Positions 11,401 to 22,467 of a DNA stretch of 22,817 bases are shown here, piece by piece. The first letter of the stretch is position 1; every line of letters begins with the position of its first letter. Source of the DNA: Rhizophagus sp. LPA8_4_AMF (lineage: Eukaryota > Glomeromycota > Glomeromycetes > Glomerales > Glomeraceae); NCBI GenBank assembly GCA_021464525.1, contig JADRCO010001072.1:1-22817 (forward strand). The letters are read 5' to 3'. A program made the position numbers and the translations under genes. The notes beneath the pieces were generated by a model. That model was not told where the DNA came from. It worked only from the letters and a program-made list of their open reading frames with translations, and made no database searches.

Positions 11401-14400
11401 TTACCTAAATGGTTAGCATCAGCTTTATTAGTTATAGAGGCTTTTATATCTTTATCGGATGAACCAAAAAGTGTGGAGTCACATTCCAAACCCGAAGAAT
11501 CGAAAGCGATTGAAGATCCTATAATAGATACTTTTTCACCAACAGATTCACAACGATTAAATTTGCTCGAATATTGTTTATCATTTATGAAACGTACAGA
11601 CCTTGACAAAGATATTATCATCTCATTGCTTCGAATCTTGGTTCGGATAACTCGTCGCCATTCTGATGCAACCGAATTCGTTAAAAAGGATGGATTGTCA
11701 TTACTCTTTAATGCTTATAAACCACGAGCTCATGATTTCCGTGGACAACAAATATTTGTTGTTATGATATTGCGTCATGTTATTGAGGATGTATCTGTGT
11801 TAGAATCAATTATGGAAAGAGAAATAAAAAATTGGTTCACTAATCATCGACCGCGTGTTGTCGATATCAATAATTATCTTCGAAATACTGCACAATTTGC
11901 GTTACGTAATCCTGAAATATTTGTTCAGACCACCAAGAAACTTTGTAAATTACCAAGATATGAACCTGGTAGAAGTAGTCAACAGATTACTTTGATTAAA
12001 CAAGAGACAGAAGAAGTTCGCAACACAACAAGTAAAGACAATACTGTTAATGAAGAAGAAATGACGGATGTTGTACCTTCAACATCTGCAACAGTTGAAT
12101 CACCTAAAAAAGAGTCATTTGGTTCCGAGTTGGCAGAAAATCTGATTCATTATATTGCAAATGAGTTAATCTCAATACGTAGTATTCAATCCGCTGTGGT
12201 TCCAGAGTCTAAATCAGCGGAAACTGCAAATGAAAAACAAAAAACTACCGAAAACAATGTTAACAACAATAATAATGCTAATAACAACACAACTAATGCT
12301 AATAATACGGGGTCTACTCAACCACAATTCAAACCTGAAGAACATTCGGATTATTTATGTCGTTGTTTCTTGCTTCAATGTTTAACTGAGTTACTTTCAT
12401 CGTATCCTTCATGTAAAATTGAAGTTATCAACCTTTCACGTAGGAAAAGTAGCATCGGTCCCACCACTTCATCTAAGACAAGAACTCCATTATTGAGTTA
12501 TCTATTGAACGATTTATTACCATACGGATGTATTACACCTTCAACTGACATCGAAATACGTAAACGTTATGGACAATCTAAGTGGACTACATCTGTTATT
12601 GTAGCTTTGTGTTCAAACATTAGTAATGATGTCGATGAAAAGAAGGTCCAGCCTGAATTAGTACAAGTTCGTAAATTTGTTTTGGATTGTATAATACGTT
12701 CGTTTAAGAATGCTATTACTTCGTCCGATCCTATTGAAACAAAATACGGGAGACTTTTGGCTTTGGCTGAATTATGTTATGCAATTCTAACTGCACGAAC
12801 AAGTACAAGCAATAATGCAAACAAACCTATTGATGATGGACCCGCTAGTGTTGCTAAGTTAATGCTTGACAAACATTTCGTTAACACTTTAACTGAAGCT
12901 CTCTCAGAAGTAGATTTAAATTATCCTTCAGCAAGAATTTTGATAAGTGCTTTATTGAAGCCATTCGAATTTTTAACAAAAATTGCTATCAAATTGGGTC
13001 GTGCACCCGAACCTTCTAAAGAGGAACAGGAACGTCGCGAAAGTATTTCTTCCATTTCTACCCCATCAGCTGATGAAATGGTTCATGAAACAGAAGCACC
13101 TGATTTATATGCAACTTCTGTACTTGGTGCTCTTGAAGGTAGAATTGAAAGTGATGAAATGGAAGATGAAGACATGAGTTCTGATGAAGAACAAGAAGTC
13201 TACGACAATGGTGAATACGAAGAAGAAACTGATAGTGATATTAGTGATCTCAGTAATGATGATGACTTAAATGAAGATGACAATAATAATGAAGATATGG
13301 ACGTAGAAATAGTAGTTCGTCAACCATTGCATAGTCATTCTACAATATTGAATAATGAGAACAATGACAATTCTGAAAACGAAGATAACAATATAAGTCA
13401 TCATTTGGAACACGATGATGATACAGATGATGAACATCCTGTTCGTATTCGTCAAGGTGGAGATGATGATCAAGAAATGTGGGATGTTCACGATCAAGTT
13501 ATTATAAATCGAAACGATATCGCTGAAGAAGTTATCGATGATGCTGAAGGACATCATCACCGCCATCGCCGACATGGAGGATTTGGAGCTGATGATGAAG
13601 GTATGTTGGTAGATGAGGATGATGAGGATGACGATGATGACGACGACGACGATGACGATGAAGAAGCTGATGATGGAGAAGAAAATGACGTAGTTTTAGA
13701 TAGTGCTGATGTAATCGATGACGGTTATGTGGATCGTCTCAACTTTAATTGGGGATGGAATCAACCTGGCTCAATTTTTATGAATGATGATGATTTTGTT
13801 CTGCCAGGCCGCCCAAGTCGAGCCTTATTTAGCTTTGGTAATAGACGTCATCGGCATATTCCTGGTGGTCGTCGTGCTATTCTAGAAGTTCCACCTGAAG
13901 GACTTGATTATGTAATAAGTGATCATGCTGGCTATGGATTTAATTTCGGTACAAATGATGAAGTTGATATTCCTAGTATAAGAAATAGACCGATTCCCGG
14001 TGCTAACGATGATGTTACTTCACATCCATTACTTGTTAACCGAACATCAAATCTTCCTAATATCACTGGATCTACCGGAGTTGAATTCAGAGGAAGAAAT
14101 GTCAGAAATGGACCATTAGGTGACTGGACACAATCTATCGAAGAATTGATAGGTGGTGGTGCAGTTCAATTATTAGAACAATTATTAACTAGAAGTCGTG
14201 GTTTAGGACATTCCACTTATAGACTTGAATTAAATACAGGTTCGGGCGGTTTAGTTAGTGGTATTGAAGTTGATCGAGTATTTCCTAGATCGATAACAAA
14301 TGCCCAAGACAATCAAAATATTACCACACCTCCGAGTGATCCAATTACTGCTGTTCAAGAATTTATGCCAGTTTCAACTGGACAAAGGTGGCTTGACGAA

Positions 14401-17400
14401 GCCCGTATGATGTACGGTAATACTGCGTCGGAAAAGGCTACAAAACTAGTAGAACATATATTGAATGCTTTAATTCCACTTGCAGTGGAAGAGGATAAAA
14501 AGAGAAAAGAAAAGGAAGAGAAAGAACGTGAAGAAAGGAAAATACGTGATGAGGAAGAACGAAAAAAAACAGAAGAGGAAGAACGAGTTAGAAGAGAATT
14601 AGAAGAGCGAGCTAGGGCTGAAACAGAAGCTGCTCGAGCTGCCGAAACACAAAATGTAACATCAGATACATCAATGGCTGAAAATACTACAGAACCTGAA
14701 GAAGTAGTTGAAGTTACTGAAACTACTGAAATTATTGAACTTGGAGACGCCATGCAAGAAGATGCTCCTGTCACCGAAACTGAAGAAAATATAGAGAATC
14801 CCGATGCTATGGATGCTGAACCATCTCCAGCGCAGGAAATTGTACCTACTATATCTGAGGATAGCGTAGCCATGGAGGAAGAACCAACTGTTACAGAGGG
14901 AGGAGCGACAACTTCACAAGCCTCTCAAGCTGTAGTCGAAAGTACGATTGAGGGTGCAGCTGAAGGTACAAGTGAAACTCAAAGTGCAAGAACAACCGTT
15001 ATAGTTAATGGCCAGCCTGTGGATATTACAGATACTGGAATTGATCCAACATTCCTTGAAGCACTTCCCGATGAATTACGCGAAGAAGTTTTAAATCAGC
15101 ATTTACCACCAGAAAGAAGAAACAGACCTCCAGTAAGTGGTGCAGGAGATACTATTAGTACTGAATTTTTGGAAGCCTTACCTGTTGATTTACGCGAGGA
15201 AATTCTTCAGCAAGAAGCAGCTCTTGAACAAGAAAGGAGAGACCGTCAAAGAACTACTGAACCTGTTGCTGCAGAAATGGATACGGCAAGTTTCTTTGCT
15301 TCATTGGATCCCCAATTGAGACAAACTGTCCTGCTTGAACAAGATGAAATGGTTTTGGCATCATTACCTCCAGCAATTGTTGCCGAAGCAAATGCTTTAC
15401 GAGAAAGAGCGAGTAGAAGGTATACAAATGCAGTACGATCAAGAACCATTGCTAGTACTAATCCAGCTGTACAAACTCCTAAGAAACCTACTGTCCAGCG
15501 TGATGCAATGAAACTTGTTGACACTCCAGGATTAGCCACGTTGGTCAGGCTTTTATTTTTACCCCAACCATTGGGCAATAAAAATTTACTCCATAAACTA
15601 TTGCTTAATCTTTGTGAAAATAGTAAAACACGTGGAGAATTGATTTTAATGTTACTTTCGGTCCTTTATGATGGAAGTGGTGACGTAGCCGCTGTAGATA
15701 AGAGTTTTGCTCAAATGTCTTTACGTGCAAAAGGTACTCCTAAAAGTACACCAAGAAGACAATCGAGTGCTCCAAATCCGTCTCTTGCTCAAATAACTCA
15801 AGCAGCCGGAGAAAATGTACCCAATTTGATTGCTCAAAGATGTTTGGAAGCTTTGACATATATTGTGACGTATAATGAGGCATCAGTTACATATTTCTTA
15901 ATGGAGCATGAAAGCAATATTGGACTTAAGAGGTCAAATAGTCGTAAGGGCAAAGAAAAACAAACCAAATCCTCTGTAAGCAAATATCCTGTCGTGATAC
16001 TACTTAGTCTTTTAGATAGGCAAGTGTTCATCAAAAATACAGCATTAATGGATCAATTAATGCATTTATTATCATTCGTTTTACGACCTTTATCAACTCT
16101 ATCGAAATCGGAATCGTCAACTTCATCTGGTGATTCTGGTTTAACTTCAAATAATGGAAACGAAGGAGGTTCTTCATCACAAGTAAACAACAATAATGTA
16201 AATAACAATGAAAGTAATAACACTAGTAGCAGCGAAAATAACAACACAAGTATTGCCGAAAATAACACAAATAATAACGAAAATGATTCCCATCAAATTT
16301 CTGGAACTGACAGTCAAAATAACAATCCAAATAATTTATCTGGACAATCTAATCAACAACCTAACAATGAACAACCTTCCAATCAAGTTTTGAATATATC
16401 TAACGATCAAAATAATAATAATAATCTGGAGACTAATAACAATAATAATGCATCTGGAAATGAAACGAATCAAGATAATGCTACAGCTTCCTCGTCAAAA
16501 CAAGCAGAACCAGAGAAGCTTCCTACACTCAAACCACCTGTTATACCAGAAAATTGTTTGCGTTTAGTAGTGAATGTATTGACTGCCGGCGAATGTACAA
16601 GTAATACTTTCAAATACACACTTTCAGTTATACAACATCTTTCCACTTTAAGTGGAGCTCGTGAAGTAATAACTTCGGAACTAGTTGAACGTGCACAATC
16701 TCTTGGAAACGATATACTAGAAGATCTTGATGATTTAGCGCAAATTTTAGATAAGGCAAACACCGGTGTTGATGTACAAGGAGTGACTTTGTCCAAATTT
16801 TCACCTTCATCTTCGAAGCAAGCAAAATTATTACGTGTTCTCAAGACGATCGATTACATGTATTCTCGTAAACAACAATCCAATATCACTTCATCTAATA
16901 CGCAAACAGAAGTTTCATTGGCTCCAACCGTTGATCCTGATGAAGCGGAAACAGTTGCACCACGAACATTGTTAGATAGTAACGCGCGAAATTCTAAATT
17001 GACAGATGATGAAGAAAAAGTTATGAAGATATATGAAACACTCAATTTCACTGAACTATGGAAAAAACTAGGGAGATGCTTGACCACTATACACGAAAAA
17101 CTGGATATGATTCATGTAGCAACTGTTCTTTTACCACTTATAGAGTCATTGATGGTTGTATGTAAATATGTTGGCATGACATCATCAAGTCAAAAATTAC
17201 CTTCACCAGGGCCGCATTCTTCTCCTTCTGAGAGTATGGAGGATTTGTTCTTTACATTTACAGAGGATCATCGTAAGATTCTCAATACGATGGTTAGGAA
17301 TAATCCTTCTTTAATGAGTGGTTCGTTCTCTTTATTAGTACATAATCCGAAGATTCTTGAATTTGACAATAAGAGAAATTATTTCAACCAACAACTTCAT

Positions 17401-18585
17401 AAACGTACAAACGCTCGTGAACATTATGGTTCTTTACAACTTAATGTTAGACGTGCATATGTATTTGAAGATTCCTTCCAGAACTTACAAAGAAGAACCG
17501 GAGATGAAATTAAATATGGCAAACTTAGTGTACGGTTTTACGAAGAGGAAGGCGTTGACGCTGGTGGTGTAACAAGAGAATGGTTCCAAGTTCTTGCAAG
17601 ACAAATGTTTAATGAGGACTATGCATTATTCAAAACATCAGCAGCAGATAGACTTACATATCAACCAAATAGAGCCTCTGGTGCAAACCCAGAACATTTG
17701 CTATTCTTTAAATTTGTTGGACGTGTTATTGGTAAAGCTATTTATGATGGAAGGCTCTTGGATGCATACTTCACACGTTCTTTCTATAAACATATACTCG
17801 GAAAGCCCGTTGATTATCGGGATGTTGAAGCTATAGATTTAGAATATTATAACAGTTTGGTGTGGATGTTAAATAATGATATCACAGGTGTAATTGACTA
17901 CACATTTAGTGTTGAGACCGATGATTTTGGTCAAAAGAAGATTATCGACTTAAAAGAAAACGGTAGAAATATTCCAGTGACGGAAGAAAACAAACGAGAA
18001 TATGTTAAGCTTGTAACCGAACAGAAACTTACTTTAGCTATTAAAGATCAGATTGAGCATTTCCTTGCCGGTTTCCATGAAATTATTCCAGCACATTTGA
18101 TTAGTATATTTAATGAACAAGAGTTAGAATTACTGATTTCTGGAATGCCAGATATTGATATTGATGATTGGAAAAATAATACTGAATATCAAAATTATAC
18201 TCCTTCATCTCCACAAATCCAATGGTTTTGGAGAGCAGTGAGAAGTTTCGATCAAGAAGAGCGAGCGAAACTCTTACAATTTGTTACAGGTACTTCAAAA
18301 GTACCATTGGAAGGTTTTTCCGTTCTTCAAGGTGTTCATGGTGTACAGAAATTCCAGATTCATAAAGATTTTGCTAGTGCAGATCGTCTACCATCTGCCC
18401 ATACTTGGTAAATCGCTTTTTAACTTATGCTTTTTTATTATTATAGTCTTGTTCTAACCTAAAATTTTATCATCTTTAATAGTTTCAACCAAATAGATAT
18501 TCCTGAATACGAAAATTACGAGCAGTTAAGGTCTCAATTATTATTGGCAATCTCGGAGGGAACTACAGGATTTGGTTTTCAATAA
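5448..18585 (+). CDS. TOM1: HECT-type E3 ubiquitin ligase, TOM1/HUWE1 family (3907 aa, 18 exons)
   Basis: Giant E3 that takes ubiquitin from an E2 onto a catalytic cysteine and passes it to substrates; family members act in protein quality control and in turnover of excess ribosomal proteins and histones. Exons: 5448-5489, 5725-6021, 6112-6703, 6774-6880, 6963-7116, 7196-7344, 7418-7528, 7598-7697, 7770-7985, 8068-8189, 8265-8714, 8785-9076, 9142-9334, 9411-9673, 9734-9853, 9920-10003, 10079-18407, 18483-18585. All junctions are GT-AG and in phase. The start is the first ATG after an in-frame TAA at 5415-5417, and the N-terminus ([17 protein letters not shown]) fits yeast Tom1. Domains: armadillo-like DUF908 and DUF913 (about residues 90-850), UBA (about 1276-1315), acidic region (about 2120-2300), charged coiled coil (about 2568-2620), ubiquitin-binding motifs (about 2753-2870), HECT (about 3559-3907). 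Cys3874 in AHTCFN is catalytic and has 33 residues after it, as in human HUWE1. The terminal FGFQ keeps the conserved phenylalanine four from the end. Length lies between yeast Tom1 and HUWE1. Confidence 0.95.
5490..5724 (+). other. Intron 1 of TOM1, with a long A/T palindrome
   Basis: At 235 bases this is by far the longest intron of the gene; the others are 60-90. It follows only 14 codons of coding sequence. Donor GTGAGT, acceptor TTGATAG. A run of A followed directly by a run of T at about 5676-5699 makes a self-complementary stretch near its 3' end. A long first intron just after the start codon can hold regulatory sequence, but none is identifiable here. Confidence 0.85.
10612..10731 (+). 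other. UBA domain within TOM1
   Basis: The translation [20 protein letters not shown] and the following residues to LLNH show the UBA pattern: an MGF loop after helix 1 and an AAEFLL-type third helix. UBA domains bind ubiquitin. HUWE1 has its UBA in the same relative place, after the DUF913 region. Confidence 0.85.
12253..12306 (+). repeat. Asparagine-rich tract in TOM1
   Basis: AAC/AAT codons dominate ([12 protein letters not shown]). It is a low-complexity linker between conserved regions, common in proteins of AT-rich genomes. The codons are mixed, so it is not a pure trinucleotide repeat. Confidence 0.8.
13150..13692 (+). other. Long acidic region of TOM1
   Basis: About 180 codons very rich in Asp and Glu, peaking in an almost pure Asp/Glu run at 13612-13689 ([11 protein letters not shown] core). 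A small basic His/Arg patch ([10 protein letters not shown]) lies just before the peak. Tom1 and HUWE1 homologues have an acidic stretch in the same place, which is proposed to bind basic clients such as histones and ribosomal proteins. Confidence 0.8.
15043..15400 (+). other. Array of ubiquitin-binding motifs (UBM) in TOM1
   Basis: Two clear copies read [17 protein letters not shown] and [17 protein letters not shown] third, weaker copy ([15 protein letters not shown]) and a fourth [16 protein letters not shown] one follow. The LP core with a following hydrophobic helix is the UBM signature, found as a set in HUWE1 (DUF4414 region). Conserved spacing suggests avidity for ubiquitin chains (inference). 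Confidence 0.8.
16186..16479 (+). repeat. Second Asn/Ser/Gln-rich tract in TOM1
   Basis: Nearly 100 codons composed mainly of Asn with Ser, Gln, Thr and Glu, made of AAT/AAC runs. It separates a conserved leucine-rich block (about 15520-16120) from the next conserved block before the HECT domain. It is probably disordered. Confidence 0.8.
18408..18482 (+). other. Last TOM1 intron, splitting the catalytic Cys codon
   Basis: The upstream exon ends ...CAT ACT TG and the downstream exon begins T TTC AAC, restoring TGT (Cys3874) and the AHTCFN active-site motif. Donor GTAAATCG, acceptor TTTAATAG, 75 bases. If the intron is retained, translation gives HTW then a stop at 18409-18411, removing the active-site cysteine and the C-terminal 33 residues. 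Confidence 0.93.
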
Positions 18586-18849
18586 TTTGTCATGTAGCGT
18601 TATATATATATATATTATTTTGAACTTTATTTCTTTTTAAGGTTTTTTAACAAATTATTTTTTCACGTTACAAATTTAGTACTACTGTATATCGGTAACT
18701 TTTTTCCTATTCATTTAAAAAGATTTCCAATTCCCTTTATTATGCAATATTATTTTAAATTCATTTATTTCTTTAAACATTTTCTCTGTATATTTTCTTT
18801 TGTTTAGGATGATATAAAATTATTGTTCTAAATTATTATAATATCAACA

Positions 18850-18855
18850 AATAAA
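18850..18855 (+). terminator. Candidate poly(A) signal of TOM1
   Basis: AATAAA lies about 265 bases after the TOM1 stop codon. Fungal signals are degenerate, so other A-rich hexamers in the region could serve instead. Confidence 0.35.
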
Positions 18856-18877
18856 AAACTTTGCTTCAAAAAAAAAT

Positions 18878-18883
18878 TTTATT
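18878..18883 (-). terminator. Candidate poly(A) signal of the phosphoketolase gene
   Basis: AATAAA on the minus strand, about 225 bases after the phosphoketolase stop. It lies only 23 bases past the plus-strand signal of TOM1, so the two transcripts may end in overlap. Confidence 0.3.
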
Positions 18884-19107
18884 TTTTTTTTCATTAGGAT
18901 TATCATAAGTCAAGAAAGGAAGACAAATAATACAAATAAAAAATAACAATAAAATAAATAGCGAAACAAATTATATAATAATATACATAAAAACCAAATC
19001 TTTATCAGGATGCTTATTGTAAATAGACCAAACAACTCATACTGTACGTGCAATAATATTATATATATATTCTGTATAACCCCTAACCTCAAAGTTTAAC
19101 CTACACT

Positions 19108-22100
19108 CTAAAATTCTGGTTTATCCATAAGATGTTCGGGATCTTTACCATATTTCTCGATATACTTATCATGCTCAACAATTTTATGTTTATATAATGA
19201 GATTAGTTCATGTGATCTTATTGATAGTTTTGGATGAAACTTGGACACGCTATGAATAGTTGCAATGATAACGTCATATCTACTGGCTCCATTGGCAGTT
19301 AGCATCTAAATTTAGATGAAAAGAGAGTGAATTATACGTAATGAATACAAATATAATACTAAATGTTATTTATCTTACATTAAAAGGGGTAGTTGTAGTG
19401 CCTTCTTCTTTATATCCCAACTACATCATAAAACGAACATAAAAAATTACTATGATTAATATGCGTCAATCAAACAACTATATCGTATATTTATACTGTA
19501 ACTACGTACCACAGTTATACGTTGTGAATTAAGCCTATCAAATAAGAGTGTTCTAATTACACTTGGATATCCGTGAAAATTAAATATAATAGGTTTGTCA
19601 TTAGTAAATAAGCTTTCAAAAGCCTCGTTATCCAAAGAATGTGGATGACTTCCATATCCTGGTAAAATCATTAAATCTGTCACATTAACTACCCTAACGC
19701 GTAATTCTGGAACATCTTTCTTTAATAAACTCGCTGCCGCAATAACTTCGAATGTAACTTCTGTACCACATCCAACCAAAACTACATCAGGATCAAGGCC
19801 ATCATCGGTTGAAGCAAATTTCCATACTGATGCTCCTGCTATACAATGATTTTCTGCTTCTTCAGGTAATAGCCAAACAGGTGTTGGATTTTTACTTCCA
19901 ATAATCAAATTAATATAATTTTTTGATCTTAAACAGTGAGCTATTGTAATAAGAGAACAATTTGCATCCGCTGGCAAATAAATGCGAATATGTTGATCTA
20001 TATTTAATAAAGTTGAGTTATAATTTTAAATATAATTTATTTAAACGTGCAAATTAAACATAATTACATTTCATGTTAATAAGATTGTTGATGAATGAAG
20101 GATTTTGATGAGAAAATCCATTATGCTCTTGCCGCCAGAGAGTTGAAGTTTCAATATAATTCAAAGATCCAATTGGCAATCGCCATGATGTTTCCATACC
20201 AAGTTTAATGAATTTTGCGTATTGAATCATCATTGTGGTGATAATTCCTAAGAACGTTTCATATGACGGAAACAATGCAACGCGTCCTATACAAAATTTC
20301 AATTGAAATGAAACCTTTACAAATACTGGTGCAACTAGTAAAATAATTCATACCTGTTAAAGTATATCCTTGCATCCATCCTTGACATGTGTGCTCAGAT
20401 AAAATTTCGACTACACGACCTCCTTTGTTGCTAGTCTGGTGAGACCATTGAAAGTTTCGATTGGTTACTTGAAAAGTAGCATCCAACTTGTTTGAAACAA
20501 GCTCTACATAAATACATAAAGGATGCGTTACGACTTTTTCAAAAATAAAGATTATAAAATATTTGTAATTACCATCTGGTGAAAAGATTCTGAATCTCTT
20601 CGGATTCCTTTACAATACAAAGGCTGTTAATAAATATTTAAAACAAAATAAAATTTCAATTAACTTACATTTTAATGACTTCACAACAATATTGTCCAGT
20701 AATTTTCATACAGCTTTCGTTATCACCTTTTTGTACCATTAGCTCTTTGCAATTCGGTAAATCTAAAGGTTCATATGCAGCATACGTCTCTTTTCTAATT
20801 CCCATACGTAATTCTTCTTTTGGCAAAGCTTCAAGAACTTCCATTCTAAATGAATTCTCGGATAAATCAAATAATTCATGAAATTTGTAACTCTTTAACC
20901 AAGACTCCAGTAAACGAAATTCTTCATCATCAACTCTTGCATGCGGCAAAGGTACTTGATGAGATCTAAATGAACCTTCAATACGTTGTCCATGTAACTC
21001 TTTAGGACCCGTCCATCCTTTTGGTGTTCGAAGAACCAACATTGGCCACCTTGGTTTATAAATTGGATTCCCAGACCTGGCACAGTTTTGGATTCTTCGA
21101 ATTTCTTGATATGCCCATTCCATTGAGGTAGCCATATCTGCATTGATATCATTTAGATCCGATACTAAGCGAACTTGATATCCAAAGCCACTAACATTTT
21201 TACATAAAATTTATTAAAAGACATGTATATTCCAAAAAAAATTATTATACATACGTAAATAAGGTGGAAAGTTCAGTATCACTATAAAATTTAAAAAATA
21301 GTTAATATATTTGAAATGAACAAATATATTTATATATGTATATATACGCGTACTCCATAGCGCCATAAATCGTTTCTTCTGAAATCTTGAATCCATTATC
21401 GTGCAAAATTGGTATTACTGCACCACTTTCAGCTGGATCGATAAATTTGTAAGAATGCCAAGCTGTTGCGGTCGGACCAGTTTCGGCTTCACCATCACCA
21501 ACGATGCACGTGACTATCAAATCCGGGTTATCCATAATTGCACCAAAACTAACCGAAAGAGCATACCCAAGTTCACCACCTTTACATAATATAATTCAAG
21601 TTCATCAACATTTTAACATTTTATAAAAAATTTTTTTTAAAAAATGATTTTACCTTCATGAATTTGCCCCGGAACCTCGGAATTCACGTGACTTGGAAAC
21701 CCGTGAGGCCAACTAAAACCTTTGATAAGTCTATTCAAGCCATCTTTATTAACACTATATTGAGAGTAAAATTTAGCGAGAGATCCTTCAATAAAAAGAT
21801 TAGCTAAACAGGCAGGAGCACCATGTCCTGGGCCGGTTACAAGGAACATTGAAATCGAATGTTTTTTTATTAGATGATTGCAATGGGCGTAAACGAGGTT
21901 AATTCCGGGACATGTTCCTAATTATTTAAATTTAGCATAATACAGAATTAAATTTAAACCTGACAAATGATAATTCACGTACCCCAATGACCCAATAATC
22001 TTTCTTTGACGTCATCTTTACTTAAAGGTCTTTCCAGTAAAGTATTTTTTTGTAAGAAAATCATTGAAGCGGCTAAATAGTTCGTAGCTCGCTGTAACAG

Positions 22101-22208
22101 TTCTAAAGGATATAAATCTTCTTTTGATCTTATTTCCGTTGTATCTAATTTTACTAATAAATCTGATACTTTTTCAGGAATTGTCATATTCGAACCCGTA
22201 GAATGCAT
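19108..22208 (-). CDS. Phosphoketolase (Xfp/Xpk family, 800 aa, 11 exons)
   Basis: Thiamine-diphosphate enzyme that splits xylulose 5-phosphate (and often fructose 6-phosphate) with inorganic phosphate to acetyl phosphate plus glyceraldehyde 3-phosphate (or erythrose 4-phosphate); expected in the cytosol. Exons on the minus strand: 22208-21983, 21917-21654, 21579-21348, 21281-21255, 21190-20669, 20607-20573, 20503-20354, 20286-20068, 19997-19510, 19420-19379, 19305-19108; all GT-AG and in phase. Visible family motifs in order: GHWGT (His74), GPGHG (His107), the ThDP/Mg site GDGEAETGP (191-199) with Asn225 of HDNG, SHQVP (His327), LSEHTCQG (Glu472), and [13 protein letters not shown] near the C-terminus. 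The catalytic histidines and glutamate known from bacterial Xfp are all present, and the length is typical. ATG at 22208 has A at -3; a second in-frame ATG at 22187 is an alternative. Substrate preference cannot be read from the sequence. No acetate kinase or phosphotransacetylase gene is in the window. Confidence 0.95.
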
Positions 22209-22449
22209 TTTTTCAGCAAAATGAAGAAAAATTTTATTTGAATAAAAAAAAAATTATGGTTTTTATGCGAAACCATATTTTTAAGTGTGAAAATTTGACG
22301 TAATAGTTTTATCATTGTGATGTGCTACAGAATCGTTGATTATTATGTCGTACAAGATTTATTACATAAATAGAAAGGCCTCGTGGTCCCTTGAAATTGA
22401 ATCCAATATGAATAAACAGGGTTAGTCATATCGTATCCCATATCCCAAA
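22209..22449 (-). promoter_or_regulatory. 5' flank of the phosphoketolase gene
   Basis: About 240 AT-rich bases between the phosphoketolase start and the transposon remnant. It holds a short inverted repeat, ATGGTTT with AAACCAT, at 22256-22276. No recognisable operator or TATA box can be assigned. The promoter must lie here, or include sequence derived from the transposon remnant. Confidence 0.4.
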
Positions 22450-22467
22450 GTCAGGCCAAAACCTGAC
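22450..22467 (-). other. Hairpin at the Fanzor stop codon
   Basis: GTCAGG, loop TTTTGG, CCTGAC: a perfect 6-base stem on the minus strand that includes the TGA stop. In TnpB and Fanzor systems the guide RNA scaffold overlaps the 3' end of the reading frame and is structured, so this may be a relic of it. The stem is short and could be accidental. Confidence 0.35.

Larger units (their letters stand above)
18586..19107. other. Convergent intergenic spacer
   Basis: A 522-base AT-rich spacer between the two stop codons. It contains a TA dinucleotide run at about 18600-18617, a second at about 19060-19070, and candidate polyadenylation signals for both genes. No gene is supported in it. Confidence 0.75.

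Noticed and set aside
14355..14873. Minus-strand open frame of 172 codons
   Set aside because: Serine/valine-rich antisense of the Glu-rich coding region of TOM1; no family resemblance and fully inside a certain exon.
10105..18411. A single uninterrupted 2768-codon frame as the complete ligase gene
   Set aside because: It is one exon of a larger gene. Coding sequence of the same family continues upstream through 16 spliced exons, and the frame ends at a TAA just before the catalytic cysteine, which is supplied by the next exon.
18440..18446. Alternative acceptor TTATAG inside the last TOM1 intron
   Set aside because: Using it would put the wrong sequence after the split codon (TGT CTT) and break the HECT AHTCFN motif; the acceptor at 18481-18482 restores the family sequence to the C-terminus.
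22256..22276. Short inverted repeat upstream of phosphoketolase as an operator
   Set aside because: Seven-base arms in AT-rich DNA, a single occurrence, and no known factor; noted within the flank feature only.
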